Shown: one piece after another, positions 1-11,741 of the stretch
Numbering within the stretch: the first letter of the stretch is position 1
How the letters are laid out: each line of letters begins with the position of its first letter
Assembly: GCA_016719565.1 (NCBI GenBank)
Contig: JADJYU010000023.1
Location: 1 to 29,737, forward strand
Source of the DNA: Ignavibacteria bacterium
GTDB lineage: Bacteria > Bacteroidota > Ignavibacteria > Tepidaquicellales > Tepidaquicellaceae
Direction of reading: 5' to 3'
DNA length: 29,737 bases
Made by a program: the position numbers and the translations under genes
The notes under the pieces: model-generated
What the model was told of the DNA's origin: nothing
Database searches by the model: none
Seen by the model: only the letters and a program-made list of their open reading frames with translations

Positions 1-1613
1 CAAATCCTTCCTGCACGATCCCTTGAGACAGGAAGTCTGTAAATGTTTTTAAAAACTATGCTCCCATAAAGTGTGTTTGCCGGAACAAGATTTTCAAGGT
101 TTGGTCATTTTTAAATATCTAAGCTTATCCCGCATTTCCAGAATCCGTACTTATAGTTCCCGAACTGCTCCTGCCGTCTTAGTCCTTTTATATACACCGC
201 ATGGTAAAATAATTTTCAGGAAGACAGCCATTGAGGAAACATATTCGGCAATTCTACTGAGATTGTATTCACTAGATTCAAGTTTTCTGACAATGCCAGA
301 TTTCATTGGTTCCTACAAATTAAAATTTGCTGATTTCAAAGTATCACTTTCTTATCTTCCGCCCTGAGGAACATTCGGAGAATCAATATACATTACAAAC
401 TCTCCTGTAACCGGTAGTCTGAAAGATCCGTCAGACGCCCATACAACAAAAGATTATTCATCCACAAGACAGACTGTCTGATCGTCTGGCTGATTGAAGA
501 GCCTGTTGTGCGTAAAAATCTACCCAAAGAGCTTTGATTTGCAACATGCTGTATCGAGAAAGCGATTATCAGAATGATCCGCCGCGCAGGATATCAAACC
601 TCTGTCCTGCGCTCCGCCGCTGCTAATCTTTGTTTCGGTTTTGCTTTTCTTCTGAGATACGACTGCTGTTTTTGATAATCCGCCAAGCTGGAAATCTGCG
701 ACTCCGAATAATGACTGCGGCGAACTATAGACCTGATCTGGTTTCGAGAGAAGCATTACCCCCTTCGATCTTTTACCGCTTCGTAACGTTTATCGCTGTA
801 TGACAGTCTCAACTGAGTTTCGAAATTTAAAAGAATACGCGTATTATAGTCCGCGTCAATACTTAGATCTTGACCTTTCCTTTTGCGGTAAGCACCGCGC
901 TTCCTGTTTGAAAGGAGTGCCGTACTGTTAACATTACTCAGACCTGTTACCAATTGTCTGATCGCCTTTTTGCGCGCTCTGATATGATGCGGCGTATACT
1001 GCACTCCGTTAGAAGTTTTTAAATTAACAAATCTTCAAACCGGACCCGTACTTTCTGACTTAAAAGGCGGGATTATTATATCGTGATTTTCAAACAGCTT
1101 ACCGGGACCGATCACCGTCCTCTCTACGAAATATTCATTTACCGTTATTATCGGAAAAAATATTTTCTCTGTTTTTAGTTGAAAGCTGCTGAAGATAGAC
1201 ATCAAGGGAATTACCGGCGGCGCTCTGATCGAGCTCATAGTTAAAATTTTCTGATAAGTATAACGACGCAAAGATATCAAAAGATGCTTCAGGTTTAATG
1301 ACCATATAGGTGAAGAAGCTGCTTAGGAGATGTCCTGCCTTTTACTTTTGTGCTGAAAAATATTCCAAGACAATATGTAAAATATGGCCGCATAACTAGA
1401 GATCTACCAGCTCTCTTGCTTCCAATAAAACTAAGGAATCCTCAGCGAAATATGCCAGATGAGGTATCTATCTTGCTGACTTTTGTTATAGTTACATTTC
1501 CGCTTAATATAATACGTCTGCCTTGAAAAGTAACATTGCATATACACCAAATAAATTATTATTATTAAAAATAATTTTTTGGCTGGATAAATGAATGTAA
1601 GTTTCGATGACAA
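1..1613 (-). pseudogene. sprA: SprA (SOV) type IX secretion translocon, N-terminal part, frame-broken and cut by the window edge
   Basis: SprA is the very large outer-membrane beta-barrel that forms the type IX secretion translocon of Bacteroidetes and relatives. No long frame survives, but pieces in several minus frames fall in the family's order. A hydrophobic signal-like stretch lies near 1600-1540. Then come IDADYNTRILLNFETQLRLSY (trimmed: NFETQLRLSYSD, about 810-850), LFGVADFQLGGLSKTAVVSQ followed by a GGAQ segment (about 710-600), SDNRFLDT (about 560), and PANTLYGSIVFKNIY (about 100-35). These match, from memory, the family's 'F..ENN.RL.Y', 'LFGIKADLQLGNL..T.I.SQ', 'GGA.Q', 'DNR.FFLD' and 'P..PLWD..MKNVYSL' signatures. 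The rest of the gene would lie left of base 1. The indels are dense and scattered, with no selection-like pattern, so consensus error is a better explanation than true decay. The start is placed at the ATG at 1613 and is uncertain. Confidence 0.72.
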
Positions 1614-1855
1614 AGTCTAAAATTCAACTTCAAGTTAAAATTTTAAGAAATTTTACATATTCTTCTATAAGCCTTATTTTAATCTTTTGTACACTGTTTA
1701 TTTGACTGTTTTTGCAGTTTTTATTTTACTTAAGCTCAAATCTATTTTATTTTTATGTAATTATAATTGTTAACTTCAAATTAATATTCAATGTTTAATA
1801 TTAAAGTCCTGGTTTCTCTTATTGTTACCTTTAATTTTATTTTCATTTTCAAATA
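1614..1855. other. AT-rich divergent intergenic region
   Basis: Very A+T-rich spacer between the start of the minus-strand sprA remnant and the start of the plus-strand PD40-like gene. Both genes begin here, so promoters for both are expected. I could not assign a convincing -33/-7 pair in either direction, and no gene is visible. Confidence 0.4.
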
Positions 1856-4800
1856 ATGAAACTTTTTTTTTATTCTGGTTTACAGTCTCATCCTGAACTT
1901 GAATGGCATACCATCAGAGACCAAGCATTTTATAATTCACCTATCGAAGAATTTACTGAAAGAACTGCTAACACAATTACGCTAAAAGATCATAAGAAGA
2001 TATTACGGTCCCACGTACTTCTTTATATAAATATGAACCGGATGAAAAAGTAAATTTTGTTGTAAACGATGTATCGGATATTGCAAACATGGCGCAACGA
2101 ATTATTTCGGAAACCGGATAGAGATATATTCTACTGCTTTCTTGACTTTGATCTCAGAGGTACTCATAACTGGCTCAGAAATGTGATCACTCACGAAGAT
2201 TCGTTCACGCTGTCCAGGTTCAGGCGTCGCTTAAATACGGAAGAAAACTCCGACATTTTATCTTCAGTGGCTCAGTTGTAAAAGCAGCGGTCAATCCTGT
2301 TGTACTTTGGTTATCCTAATGCGCTATAGTCTCTTACCCACTTTATCCGGTGCTTCAGTTTCCCGCCACGGATTTTACTGAAGGAACATCACAGTATCAG
2401 AGACAGCAGCTTAATTATGAATACTGGGATTCTCTACAGAGATATAACCCTCCGAAGTTACATTGAAGAAAGTAATCTTCTGACATGGGGCGAATGGGTC
2501 CAGTTCTCTTCTATAACAAGTCTCAAAGCCGAATCAATTTACAATCTTGGTTACGCACTTACAAGGTTTATCTCAGAGCAGTATGGCGAGGGATAAACTC
2601 CCGCAAGGAATCTACTGAGCATCTGGTGATTTTACAAACGCTTCAGTATGGATAGGGCGATGAAAGAAGCTCTCAGGTGGACGGTAAAATAGTTTGAACA
2701 GTGGAAAGCATGTCTGAAAAAGATTATAAAAACGTTTAGAAAATGTAAAGAAAGATGAAATAGAAGGAGTAGTAATTGAGAATAAGGTTTTGCAAATTAT
2801 TATCCGCAGCTCTCGCCCGACAGTAAAAGTTGCCTTCTTTCCAATCGGAATATGATTACCAGGATCTACAGGTCTTTATGTCTATGAAATTGCTTCAAAG
2901 AAGCAGGATATGCTAGATGCGCCTGTGTCTTCCAATTTTTCCTGGTCTCCCGATCTAAAGAAATAAATTTTACTCAAAGAGAAATACATGAGGACAATTT
3001 TAAATTCAACACGTGTTTGATCTTTATGAATTTGACACTAAGACCAAGAAAGAAAAAAACTCTACAAAGCTGAGAGCGTTATCCCCTTCATACTCGCCTG
3101 AAGGAGATAAGATCTGTTTGTAATTAACGGAGACGGGACTCTTAATCTTCAGATAGCCAATGCTGACGGAAAGGTTATAAGTCACTTACCTTTCAAAAAC
3201 GGAGGCAGATCCACAATGCCGAAATTTACAAAGGGACAGGAAAAAAATTGTTTTCGATTATTCATTTGAGGGAAGCAAGGAAAATTACTGAGATAGATAT
3301 TGAATCAGGAAAATGGATTTCATACTTGATAAGGAGTTGATTTCAGAATTCCCTTTTCTCAAAAGGACGGAAGAAAATGTTTTCGCGTCAAACCCGACCG
3401 GGATCTTTAATATTTATTCAATGGATATGGATTTAAGGAATGTTGATGCAACTCACTAATGCGATCCGGCCGGAGCATTGCCGTCGGTTGGTGACAACGG
3501 TAATCTCGCATATTCTTCCTATAAACCTACAGGATATAAGATAGCATATCTTAAAAATTATACTGAACATGATCCCGAAGCCCTGGGAAAATGTGATCAG
3601 CCGGACTATTCTCATTACAAAATATACAAGCGAAGATTCACTTGCTGCGGGAAGTAATTATAACTGGAGCAAGCTGAAAATTTTAATGATAAGTGCCTCA
3701 GCTTGAAAAACCCTATAAGGAAGTCTGTTCACTTCACTTTCGTTTGTACCTGTTATCAGGTTTGATACATATCAGAGAAAAAATAAATTTAATTTTCTTG
3801 GGAATCGAAAGCCCGGTCTGTATTTTCTCCCAAGAGTGAGATGCCGAACAGATTCGCCGTATTCGGCGGCGCTGCAATGAATATAAAAGGAGAAAGGATT
3901 TATTCCTGGAGTTTGAGTATAATAATAGTTCCTTTCTTCAAGGATTTTCACAAAGAAAGTCGGCTTCCTCCCAAAGATCACTCTCGGAGTTTATAACACT
4001 TTTCTACAAGAAAATCAGACGGCGATCTGGTAGCCGGTATTGACACTATATAAATGTGGGTATCACATAGTCCTTTCTTTTGATTTCGGAATGGCGTTTC
4101 ATGTCTTCAATCATGATCATGAAATGAAACTGGGATACGCTTTCAAACTATGCATATGACATTGACGCATTTGCAATTCCCCAATGCGGAATATCCGTGA
4201 GGTCATCGAGAGAAACTTACTTTAAGGCAAACGACTCTTCACTTACTTAGGCGTGCCAGAATATTGAACCGGGGAAAGAATTCCGATATAAATCCTGTCG
4301 GAAGGAAACTCGAACGGATACGATTTTGAAATGAGTAAGATCAATCCGTCAATGGTAGTGAATGACAACGGTACTATTTCTACAAATTATGAAGACAGAA
4401 ATCTAAATAAGTTTTACGGTACCTGGACGGAAACATTCGGATTTTTAGAAATACACATTCATTGTCCTTAAGACTTGCCGGCGGTACTATATTCAGTCCG
4501 CCTGTTGAAGATTTTTACAACTACTATGCATCGGTCTGCCCGGTATGAGAGGTTATCCTTTCTATTCGATCGGCGGAGGAAGATCAGTATCTCTGAATGT
4601 CACATACAGGCTGCCTGTATTCTCGAAAATTGATACAAGAATACCCTCTTTATCTTGATAAACTTTATTTCTCACTTTGCGGTGATTACGGAAACGCATG
4701 GAACGGAAGCAATACAAAGTTAAAGGATTTCAAATCCGACATCGGCGCTCAGCTCAGACTTCAGGCGTTTTCATTTTATGTTCCCAGCAAGTATATTCTT

Positions 4801-4911
4801 TGACGTTGCTTACGGCTTTGATAAATTCACTAACACATATCAGAATACGCCGGTAACTACGGAAGAGAATTTAATTACTATTTCGGAGTTCTGTTCGGAT
4901 TTGATATCTGA
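1856..4911 (+). pseudogene. TolB-like surface protein: peptidase-MA-like domain, PD40 repeats, C-terminal BamA-like barrel; frame-broken
   Basis: Joining plus-strand fragments gives one protein of about 1000 residues. An N-terminal signal-like stretch at 1856-1890 is followed by a peptidase-MA-like domain (DLRGTHNWLRNVITHE, about 2150-2200). The middle carries PD40/TolB propeller blades ('QLSPDSKK..FLSNR', 'SPSYSPEGDKI.FV', about 2800-3450). The C-terminal third is a predicted beta-barrel ending in the aromatic signature FGFDI and a TGA at 4909-4911. The barrel holds MRGYPFY and GGGRSVSLNVTYRLPV (about 4540-4620), typical of Omp85/BamA-type surface antigens. The zinc motif expected after the HE pair at about 2197 (HEFTH) is scrambled by indels. 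Frames change every 30-100 bases, as in the neighbouring sprA remnant, so this is probably a live gene with poor consensus. Similar three-part proteins are common in Chlorobi and Ignavibacteria; their role in envelope biogenesis is unproven. Confidence 0.65.
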
Positions 4912-4966
4912 TAAAATATTAATTGTAAAACTGTTTTAAATATTTTTAAATACTTAAACTACACTG

Positions 4967-6168
4967 CTAAGCGGAATTTTGAATTCCTTTTTTATTATCC
5001 GCTACCGAGTAAAAATAATTTTCAAGTTTGATCGCAATCTTTTCCCAGCTTAGATTATTATGAATAATTTCTTTACCCGACTCCCCGATATATTTTCTGT
5101 AATTTGCATCTGAAAGAAGATTGCATACTGAATTAATAAAATCCGTTTTATTATCAGCGAGAATTATATCCCTGCCTGCCACTGCGCCCAGACCTGCAAA
5201 ACCAATGCTTGAAGATACTACCGGCAATCCCATTGACATCGGCTCAAGCACTTTATTCATTGAGCCGGCTCCGACTCTTACAGGAGATACCGCTATTGAA
5301 CTTTTGCTGTATTCATCAGCAAGCGACTCCACAAATCCCGTTACTATAATATTGTCAGATGCTAATTTAAGTATTTTATCCGGAGGATTCTGACCTGTTA
5401 TCTTAAATTTAACTTTAGGATATTTTTTCAATACCTCAGGAAAAATTTCAGTTGCAAAATAAACTGCTGCATCAATATTAGGGTAATAAGTCATATTCCC
5501 GAAGATTATCTGATCATCAAGATCGTAATTATGACCTGAGTTACTGTATAATTCTGTATCCACCCATTCTGCGAAGCTCTATATTATCGAGATCATGTTC
5601 ATCCATTAAATAAGACTTATCTTCTTCCGAGCAGACAAGAGAAAGATCAAACTCACTTATTATCTTTTCATAGTTCAGCATTTTCTTATATTCCGAATTT
5701 TCTATAAAATTCTTAACCGGATTTTTTTCTGGACGGATCTTCTTTTCCAGTAAAGCGAATATGCGTCCGGAAGATCGAGTACTGTACTGCTGTTATTTAA
5801 TCCCGCTGTATACTGAGCCATTCTTAAATGCTGCGTGTGAATTACATCTACATCATTTTCAGCTACAAATTCCCGTAGCGTCCTGGCTACCTTTCCGACT
5901 TGAAATAATTTATCTGAAAAGGAGTTTCGGAAAAACATTTATCAGAGAATTAAATGCTGACATATAATGCGGCATATACACGAGCTTAATTTTAGTGAAA
6001 TATTTTTCAAGCTCACTCACGTAGGAATAATCAACTTTGTTGTCAATAGAAAGTAACAAGATACAATTCATGTCTGACTGATAACTGTTTTGCCAGATTA
6101 AATATCTTCAGCTTATCGCCTCTGTACGGAGGGTATGGAAACCTGTTTGCAAGAAATAATATCTTCAT
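4967..6168 (-). CDS. Glycosyltransferase family 4 (GT-B), several frameshifts
   Basis: A retaining GT-B glycosyltransferase acting at the cytoplasmic face of the inner membrane on a lipid-linked glycan. The start at 6168 gives MKILFLANRFPYPPYRGDKL, the usual N-terminal Rossmann strand and glycine loop of GT4 enzymes. The intact C-terminal 198 residues (5563-4967) carry the nucleotide-sugar domain: 'GNMTYYPNIDAAVYF', then 'VSPVRVGAGSMNKVLEPMS' with the conserved glutamate, and 'GLPVVSSSIGFAG'. This pattern is usual for sugar transferases with PEP-CTERM/EpsF-like architecture. At least four frame changes lie near 6058, 5925, 5740 and 5570. The repaired length is about 395-400 residues, normal for the family. 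It is the last gene of the polysaccharide cluster and ends 55 bp from the oppositely oriented PD40-like gene. Donor and acceptor cannot be read from sequence. Confidence 0.85.
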
Positions 6169-6206
6169 GTGTATATTTTAATTTTTTATTTTCATTAATT
6201 TAATAC

Positions 6207-7005
6207 TCAGCTTCTGCTCTGAACTTTTCCGTAAAGCGAAATATCCTTTATTTTTATTGTATTCAGAATTTTGTAACTCATATTTTTTTCAAAGTGCTTT
6301 GCAAGATAATAGTCCATTGATTCGGAAAAATGAGCGCTTCTTCTCGCCACCACGTGTCCGATATGCATTATGCGGGCTTCGGGATAATAAAGTATTTTAA
6401 ATCCGCTCTCCCTTATTCTTTTGCAGAGATCCTCTTCTTCTTTATAAAGGAAAAAATTTTCATCAAATCCGCCTGTCTTTTCAAAGACGCTTTTATCACA
6501 TGAATACAGCACGAAACCCATGCTGCTTCAGCTTCAGTATCTCTCGGCTTCCAGTATGATGAGCCGTAATTATTCTTAACCCATGAATAAATTCCTGTCG
6601 GTTCGCCGTGATCAAATTCCTGCCTGCTCAGATCTCCCACTACAAGCATAGGTCAGATGACGCTGAACTCCCGCCTTTATTTAATCTGTTATACATCGAC
6701 TTTACCGTATCCGGCTGTATAAATTTTTAAATCAGAATTTAATATCAGTATATTTCTGCTCTCCGCTTTTTAGAAGGAAATTATGTCCCCGCCGAAGCCG
6801 AGATTCTTTTTGAATAATAAAAGAAATGTCTTCTCCTGAAAATTTTTTCTTCAGTGTCTCTGAGATCATCTTCGGAATTATTGTCAAGCACAAGCGCTTT
6901 GTATTTCAGTCCCGATCCTTTCAGATCATTAAAGAGACCGGAAAGACAATCCTCAAGATATTTCTTCGTATTGTAATTTATTATTTGTATCTGCAGATCG
7001 TACAT
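6207..7005 (-). CDS. Glycosyltransferase family 2 (rhamnosyltransferase-like), frame-broken
   Basis: Inverting GT-A enzyme, probably adding a sugar to the growing surface glycan. It opens at 7005 with MYDLQIQIINYNTKKYLEDC and then 'KALVLDNNSEDD', the standard GT2 first strand and nucleotide-binding Asp. Rejoining frames gives 'KNLGFGGGHNFLLKSGEQ' and 'YILILNSDL', where the SD pair occupies the metal-binding DxD position. The C-terminal part (6521-6207) has 'GGFDENFFLYKEEEDLCKRI', the acceptor-side ED motif of WbbL/RfbF-like rhamnosyltransferases. Frames change near 6800, 6725, 6650 and 6520. The repaired protein is about 265 residues, normal for this subfamily. The start lies in the tail of the upstream GT4 gene, indicating translational coupling. 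Confidence 0.82.
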
Positions 7006-8204
7006 TTTCTTTGTTAAAATTATTTACAAATTCATTTAAATACTGATTCAGCTCCTTGCCGATGATGTTTCAGTCATATTTACTTTCAGCGACCGCTCTT
7101 CCGTTTTCCGAAAGCATTTCGGCAGCTTTTATTTTTTAAAACCTTTATTATTTTATCTGCGAAATCTTTATCATCTGTTCCGATCAGTAAGTCTTTATTA
7201 TTTTCAGCGTTAATTCCTTCCGCGCCGATCTCTGTTGAAATGACAGGCACTCCCATTGAAAAAAGCTCAAGTATCTTAAGTCTCGTACCGCCGCCGACTT
7301 TAAGAGGGATCACCGCTGCCGCTGCGTTATTCAAATAAATTCTGATATCGTCCACATAACCAGTTACAATCACTCCTTCTTCGGAAGCAAGTTCAAGAAT
7401 TCTCCTCGAAGGTTCTTTTCCCGCGATAATGAATTTTACATCTTTAATTTTCTGTCTGATTAAAGGCAGTATTTTTTTTGCAAAATAAACAGCGGCCTCT
7501 TCATTCGGATAATATCCGAACCATGCAGTAAAAATAAGCGCAGGATCTTCCGGTGTCCTCTCTATTTATAAAAATAATCCGTATCCTCCGTTCTCTATCA
7601 CTTTAATTTCAGCTTTATCATAATATGCCGAAAGAAGTTCTTTCTCTTTTTCAGAAGTAGTGATATATACTTTATACTTTTTTAAAATGTCTATTTCGTA
7701 TTTAAGCAGTTTCTTCCACTGTGACTTTGCATATGATCTTCTTATAAAACCTGACTGCTCGGACATTCTTTTGTAAAATGTATATCCGCAGTCTTCGTTA
7801 TTCGGAATGACAGGGATCTTACCGGCAATGTCATCGGGCAGATACTGCGCAAGATAAATGTGATCGCATAGTATCAGATCATAATTATTTTCTCTAATGC
7901 TTTTACTGACGGTTTCTTTCATTTTGTCCGAAGCAAATCTTCTGATTATATAAGGTACATCAGTAAACAGACTTTTGATCAGACCTGTAATGCTGTGATC
8001 ATAATCCCATTCAATGATTTCCATCCCGCTGAAATATTTCCCCATTTCATCAATGCGGTCCTGACTGATTTTTCCCCGGACTGTTCTGTTGATCCAGTGA
8101 AGCTCGTTTTCCTTCGACATCTGCTTTATCAGATTATAATCCCTGCTTATCGAACCGCCTGTCGGTGGGAAGGGAAAGTCATATGATATAAATAGTATCT
8201 TCAT
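7006..8204 (-). CDS. Glycosyltransferase family 4, two or three frameshifts
   Basis: GT4 enzyme of the same PEP-CTERM/Stp1-like group as the gene at 4967-6168. The start at 8204 gives MKILFISYDFPFPPTGGSIS, and an unbroken 212-residue N-terminal half follows. A frame change near 7570 leads into 'AWFGYYPNEEAAVYFAKKI', the linker into the donor domain. The intact piece 7373-7086 carries 'IPLKVGGGTRLKILELFSMG' with the catalytic-region glutamate, then 'VPVISTEIGAEGI'. A further shift near 7134 is needed to reach the C-terminal helix, where a TGA sits at a position expected to be Trp (about 7070). The exact 3' end is uncertain and probably overlaps the GT2 start. The two GT4 genes flanking the GT2 gene look like paralogues. 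Confidence 0.83.
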
Positions 8205-8205
8205 T

Positions 8206-9357
8206 TTAATTCATCCTGTTTTTAGATTCATATAATTTCAAATACATCTTATCCATATCTTCCGCTGTTCTCCATTCCTGAAAATGATCTCTCTCTCTTT
8301 CCATTGCATTAGCTCCTAACTTTTTTCTGTATGCCTCATCATTGACAAGACTTCTGATATTTTCAGCAACCGATGCGCTGTAATTTTCTTCGATCAGTAT
8401 TCCTGATACTCCGTTGATTATTAATTCCTTCAGTCCCGATACGTTTCCCGAAGTCATTGCGATCACGGGCTTTCCAAGAGCCATCGCCTCCTGCACTGAA
8501 TAAGACATTCCTTCCCAAAGTGAAGTAGAAATATATATGTCAAAATTATTTATATAATCCTGTATGTTTTCCTTATAATCCATAAAAATTAATCTGTCGT
8601 TTAATCCATACTCTTCTCTCATTTTATAAGCTCATCTTTGCATGTACCTTCGCCTATAATAACAAATTTAATTTTCTCCGGAAGATCTTTCAGCATTGAT
8701 GCGGCTTCGATGAAATAGCTGAAACCTTTCTGTCTCTCAAGTCTTCCCGCGGATCCGATAATAAAGTCATCCGTTCCGAAGAGATCCTTCTTTGTAAGAT
8801 TCTTATTCAGCTTCGCATGAAGTTTATCAATATCCACACCATTAACAGTAACAGTAATTTTGTCGGATTATATTTCAGCTTACTGACCATAGTATTTTTC
8901 TCATACTCACCGATTGCAACTGAAGCGTCAAAGATTCCTGATTTTAGTTTCTGAAAATATTTATCCTTTACTGAAATATTCTCAAGTTCTTCTTCACTCC
9001 AGAATACTCCGTGTCTTGTATGTACGACTGCCGGCGCGCCTGCTAATTTACCGACAATTCCTCCGAATGAATTCAGATGCGAATGTACAATATCAAATTT
9101 TTCTTTTCTTAATATTTTATAAAGCTCAAGTGAACCGTCTTCCGTAACTCCTTCAAATTTATTTTATATCCGTGCTTTCTGCCCGCAATAAAATATTTTA
9201 CACCGATCTTATCAAGTTCAGTATTGAAATTCCCTTTCTCAGGCGTTGCAACATAATGATCAAACTTATCCGTGTCAGAATGTCTGACCAAAGCAAGTAT
9301 GTGCCTTTCTGTTCCGTAAAGTTTTCCGTCAGGAGCTATATGCAGTATTTTAATTTT
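8206..9357 (-). CDS. Glycosyltransferase family 4 (Glycos_transf_1), frame-broken, start codon lost
   Basis: Opens with KIKILHIAPDGKLYGTERHI directly after the stop of the upstream GT9 gene. The GERH/GTERH motif and glycine loop are typical of GT4 enzymes that elongate LPS or exopolysaccharide. Joined frames give 'DIVHSHLNSFGGIVGKLAG', 'VVHTRHGVFW', 'GSAGRLERQKGFSYFIEAA' (8837-8619) and 'YISTSLWEGMSYSVQEAMAL' with the E-x7-E donor-site pattern (8622-8206). Frames change near 9170, 8880 and 8620. No start codon precedes KIKIL: the sequence reads TAA AAA ATT, where TAATGAAAATT would give a normal one-base stop/start overlap, so a TG pair may be missing. The repaired length is about 385 residues. 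Confidence 0.83.
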
Positions 9358-10556
9358 TTATTCGGCAATCTGATATTTTTTATTTGTAAAGCTATTCGTC
9401 AAAGAGTTAACCTGTTTTATCACATCACTTACCTGTATGCTTTTCATGCAATGAAAATCAGGACAGGTCTTTCCCGCGTCTCTTGTGCAGTACTGTTCAT
9501 TATCAGGTGAAGAGCAGAAGAGTTTATAATAAACTATTTTATGTATCTCTCCCGGCGGATTTGAAAAACCCGGATTGGTCGGTCCGAATAAAGCAACTGA
9601 AGGAACGCCTGCTGCTCCCGCGATCTGAAGTCCGACGGAATCACTTCCAATAAATATATCTGAAACGGAAATCAGCGCTGCGCTCAGTTTCATCGGAAGC
9701 GAAAGCGTTACACATTTTTCCGGGACATTTGAATTTTCAATAATTGATTTATTATTTTCAGCATCATGCTCCGAACCAATTAATACAATTTTATAACCTG
9801 AAGGTAATTGAGATATTAGCTGTGAATATTTTTCTCCGCTCCATTCCTTTGCTTTCCATCCGGCTGAAGGCTGAATTGAAATAATATTATCATCATAACT
9901 TATTCCATTCTCTGAAAGAATTTTTCGTATGGCATCCCCTGAATTCTCACTTATGTAAATTTCATTTCTGATATTACCGCTTTCTGATGCTGCGTCAAAC
10001 TCTTCTTTAGTTAAATCAAGTCCCTGTCTGATCACTTCTGCATACTTACCCGCTAAATGACCTGCCGTATGCTGTGTATCCGTATTTACAAATTTGTTAT
10101 AGCAAAATCCGAATCCGTTATAATTCAGTCCCATGGAATATTTAAATCCACCGAGCAGCGCAAACAAAGCTGTCGAATATTTTCCTGTCAGGTCAATGCA
10201 AAGGTCATAATTTTCTTTCCTTACAGACTTAATGAAATTTATTTTTCTTTTATGAATGGCTTGCTGCTGTCATTGTAATCAGCGCTTTTGAAATGATCGA
10301 AGACTATTGTTTTGTTTATGTGAGGATTGTTATCGAGAATTCCTTCCGAGCGGGATTTGATCCATATATCAGTCTGCGCTTGAGGAAATATTTTACTTAA
10401 TATTCTTAATGCCGGAGTATTCATCAGCGCGTCGCCTCTGAAGTAAAGTGAAATTACCAGTATCTTCTTAACTTCTGACTTTACTACATTTTTCTTTCTG
10501 AAAAAGAATAAAGCGTTACCCGTTATTGAAATAATTTTCTTTAAAATGCTTTTCAT
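9358..10556 (-). CDS. Glycosyltransferase family 9 (heptosyltransferase-like), one frameshift
   Basis: Heptosyltransferase-type GT-B enzyme that would transfer ADP-heptose or a related sugar to an LPS-like acceptor at the inner membrane. The N-terminal piece (10556-10239) has 'KKILVISLYFRGDALMNTPA', the GT9 phosphate-loop region with the conserved Gly-Asp. After a frame change near 10240 the chain continues as 'CIDLTGKYSTALFALL'. The unbroken C-terminal 269 residues contain 'ISIQPSAGWKAKEW', 'IVLIGSEHD' and 'IGSDSVGLQIAGAAGVPSVA' followed by 'ALFGPTNP', the donor-binding (S/T)D..G..H-like and FGPT signatures. The histidine usual in that motif is glutamine here. A cysteine-rich tail ('CTRDAGKTCPDFHCM') matches other GT9 enzymes. 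The ATG overlaps the upstream GT4 stop by one base (TAATG). Confidence 0.87.
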
Positions 10557-11614
10557 TAAGACGTTGTTAATACTCTCTCAAATTTATTTACTGAATTTTC
10601 CCATGTAAACTTTTTGATAAATTCATTTCCGGTGTAAGCGATACGGATCCTGAATTTATCATCTGTAATTAATTTTCTGATCGCCTCCGCTGCAGCCGTT
10701 CCGCTTTCCGGTTTGAAGAGAACTGCAGTTTCATTGTCTTCTGCATATTCCCTGTGACCGCCAATATCTGTGCATGCAAGAGCGGCGCCGCATATCATTG
10801 CTTCGGCAGGCGGCAAGGAAATCCTTCCGCAAGACTCGGGCTTATGAATACTGATGTTTCATTGTATAACTTTCTGAGAGTCTTTCTGTCAGGCGACTGA
10901 AAATATGAAATGCCATCCGACAGACCTTCCGGCTTATCCGGCACTCCGAATAAAGTTAACTCAAGTTCCGGAAATTCTTTCTTTAAAATATTAAATCCTT
11001 CAATACCGTATTTACTTCCTTGAATTCAAGTTCGTTATAAAGCATCATGATCTTTAAAGACGGTCTGTCTTCAGGAAGTATATCCATTCCGAATTCCGAG
11101 AAGTCAAAAGCATTAGGAACATACTCGGCTTCCTCTCCCATTTTTAATGCAATGTCATTAAGCCATTTTGCGATCACGATTTTTTATAAGGCATTTTCCA
11201 CGTGGCATTCACTTCATCTTCGGACCGTTCCAGGTTTCATAATGCTGTATGAAATAATATTTCTCTCCTTTGGTTTTATTCAGGTCTTCAGCGCAAACAG
11301 CAGTTCTCCATGCAGTAGTAATTAAAATGTCTGCATCAGGAATATTTTCATTGCTGATATTTCTCACCCAGAGCGTTTACATTTTCATTCAGTGAAAACC
11401 ATTCATGAGGCAGATAGCTTTTATCAAGACTTCTCTGATGATATCTCAGCAGATATTTTAAATTATTGAAAGACGATTCTTTAAATGTATATGAAGGATG
11501 TATGACATTCACTTTATGTCCTTTTTCAGTGAGACGGTTTGCGTATTCATAAACTATTTTGAATCCGCCGATCGGCTTATTTCCTGCAAACGGTAAAATA
11601 AAATTAATTGTCAT
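10556..11614 (-). CDS. Glycosyltransferase family 4, frame-broken
   Basis: The start at 11614 reads MTINFILPFAGNKPIGGFKI, a GT4 N-terminal strand with the GG acceptor-loop glycine pair. Downstream pieces in shifted frames give 'ADILITTAWRTAVCAEDLN', 'YYFIQHYETWNG', 'YVPNAFDFSEFGMD' and 'FISPSLAEGFPCRLPPAEAM', the E-x7-E motif of the donor domain. The unbroken tail 10816-10556 ends in 'ENSVNKFERVLTTS'. The 'FIQHYE' segment resembles the rhamnan/WsaF-like GT4 branch. Frame changes fall near 11350, 11190, 11010 and 10820. The repaired length of about 352 residues is normal. It is separated by 127 bp from the flippase gene upstream, the largest gap in the cluster, so an internal promoter is possible there. 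Confidence 0.84.
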
Positions 11615-11741
11615 TGTTGATTTAAATTCTGAACAAAGTTAGATAAAAATAAAATGTATCCCAAAATCAAAATATGACTATTATTAGGTTTCAAGATATA
11701 TTTTTTATAAAATATTACTTAGATCGGTAATAAGTACAACT

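Noticed and set aside
71..367. Plus-strand 98-codon frame at the left edge
   Set aside because: It is antisense to the sprA remnant, whose ordered signatures are on the minus strand.
4967..11614. True pseudogenisation of the glycosyltransferase cluster
   Set aside because: Motifs remain conserved across every frame change, lesions are single-base, and lesion density tracks distance from the window edge rather than gene identity.
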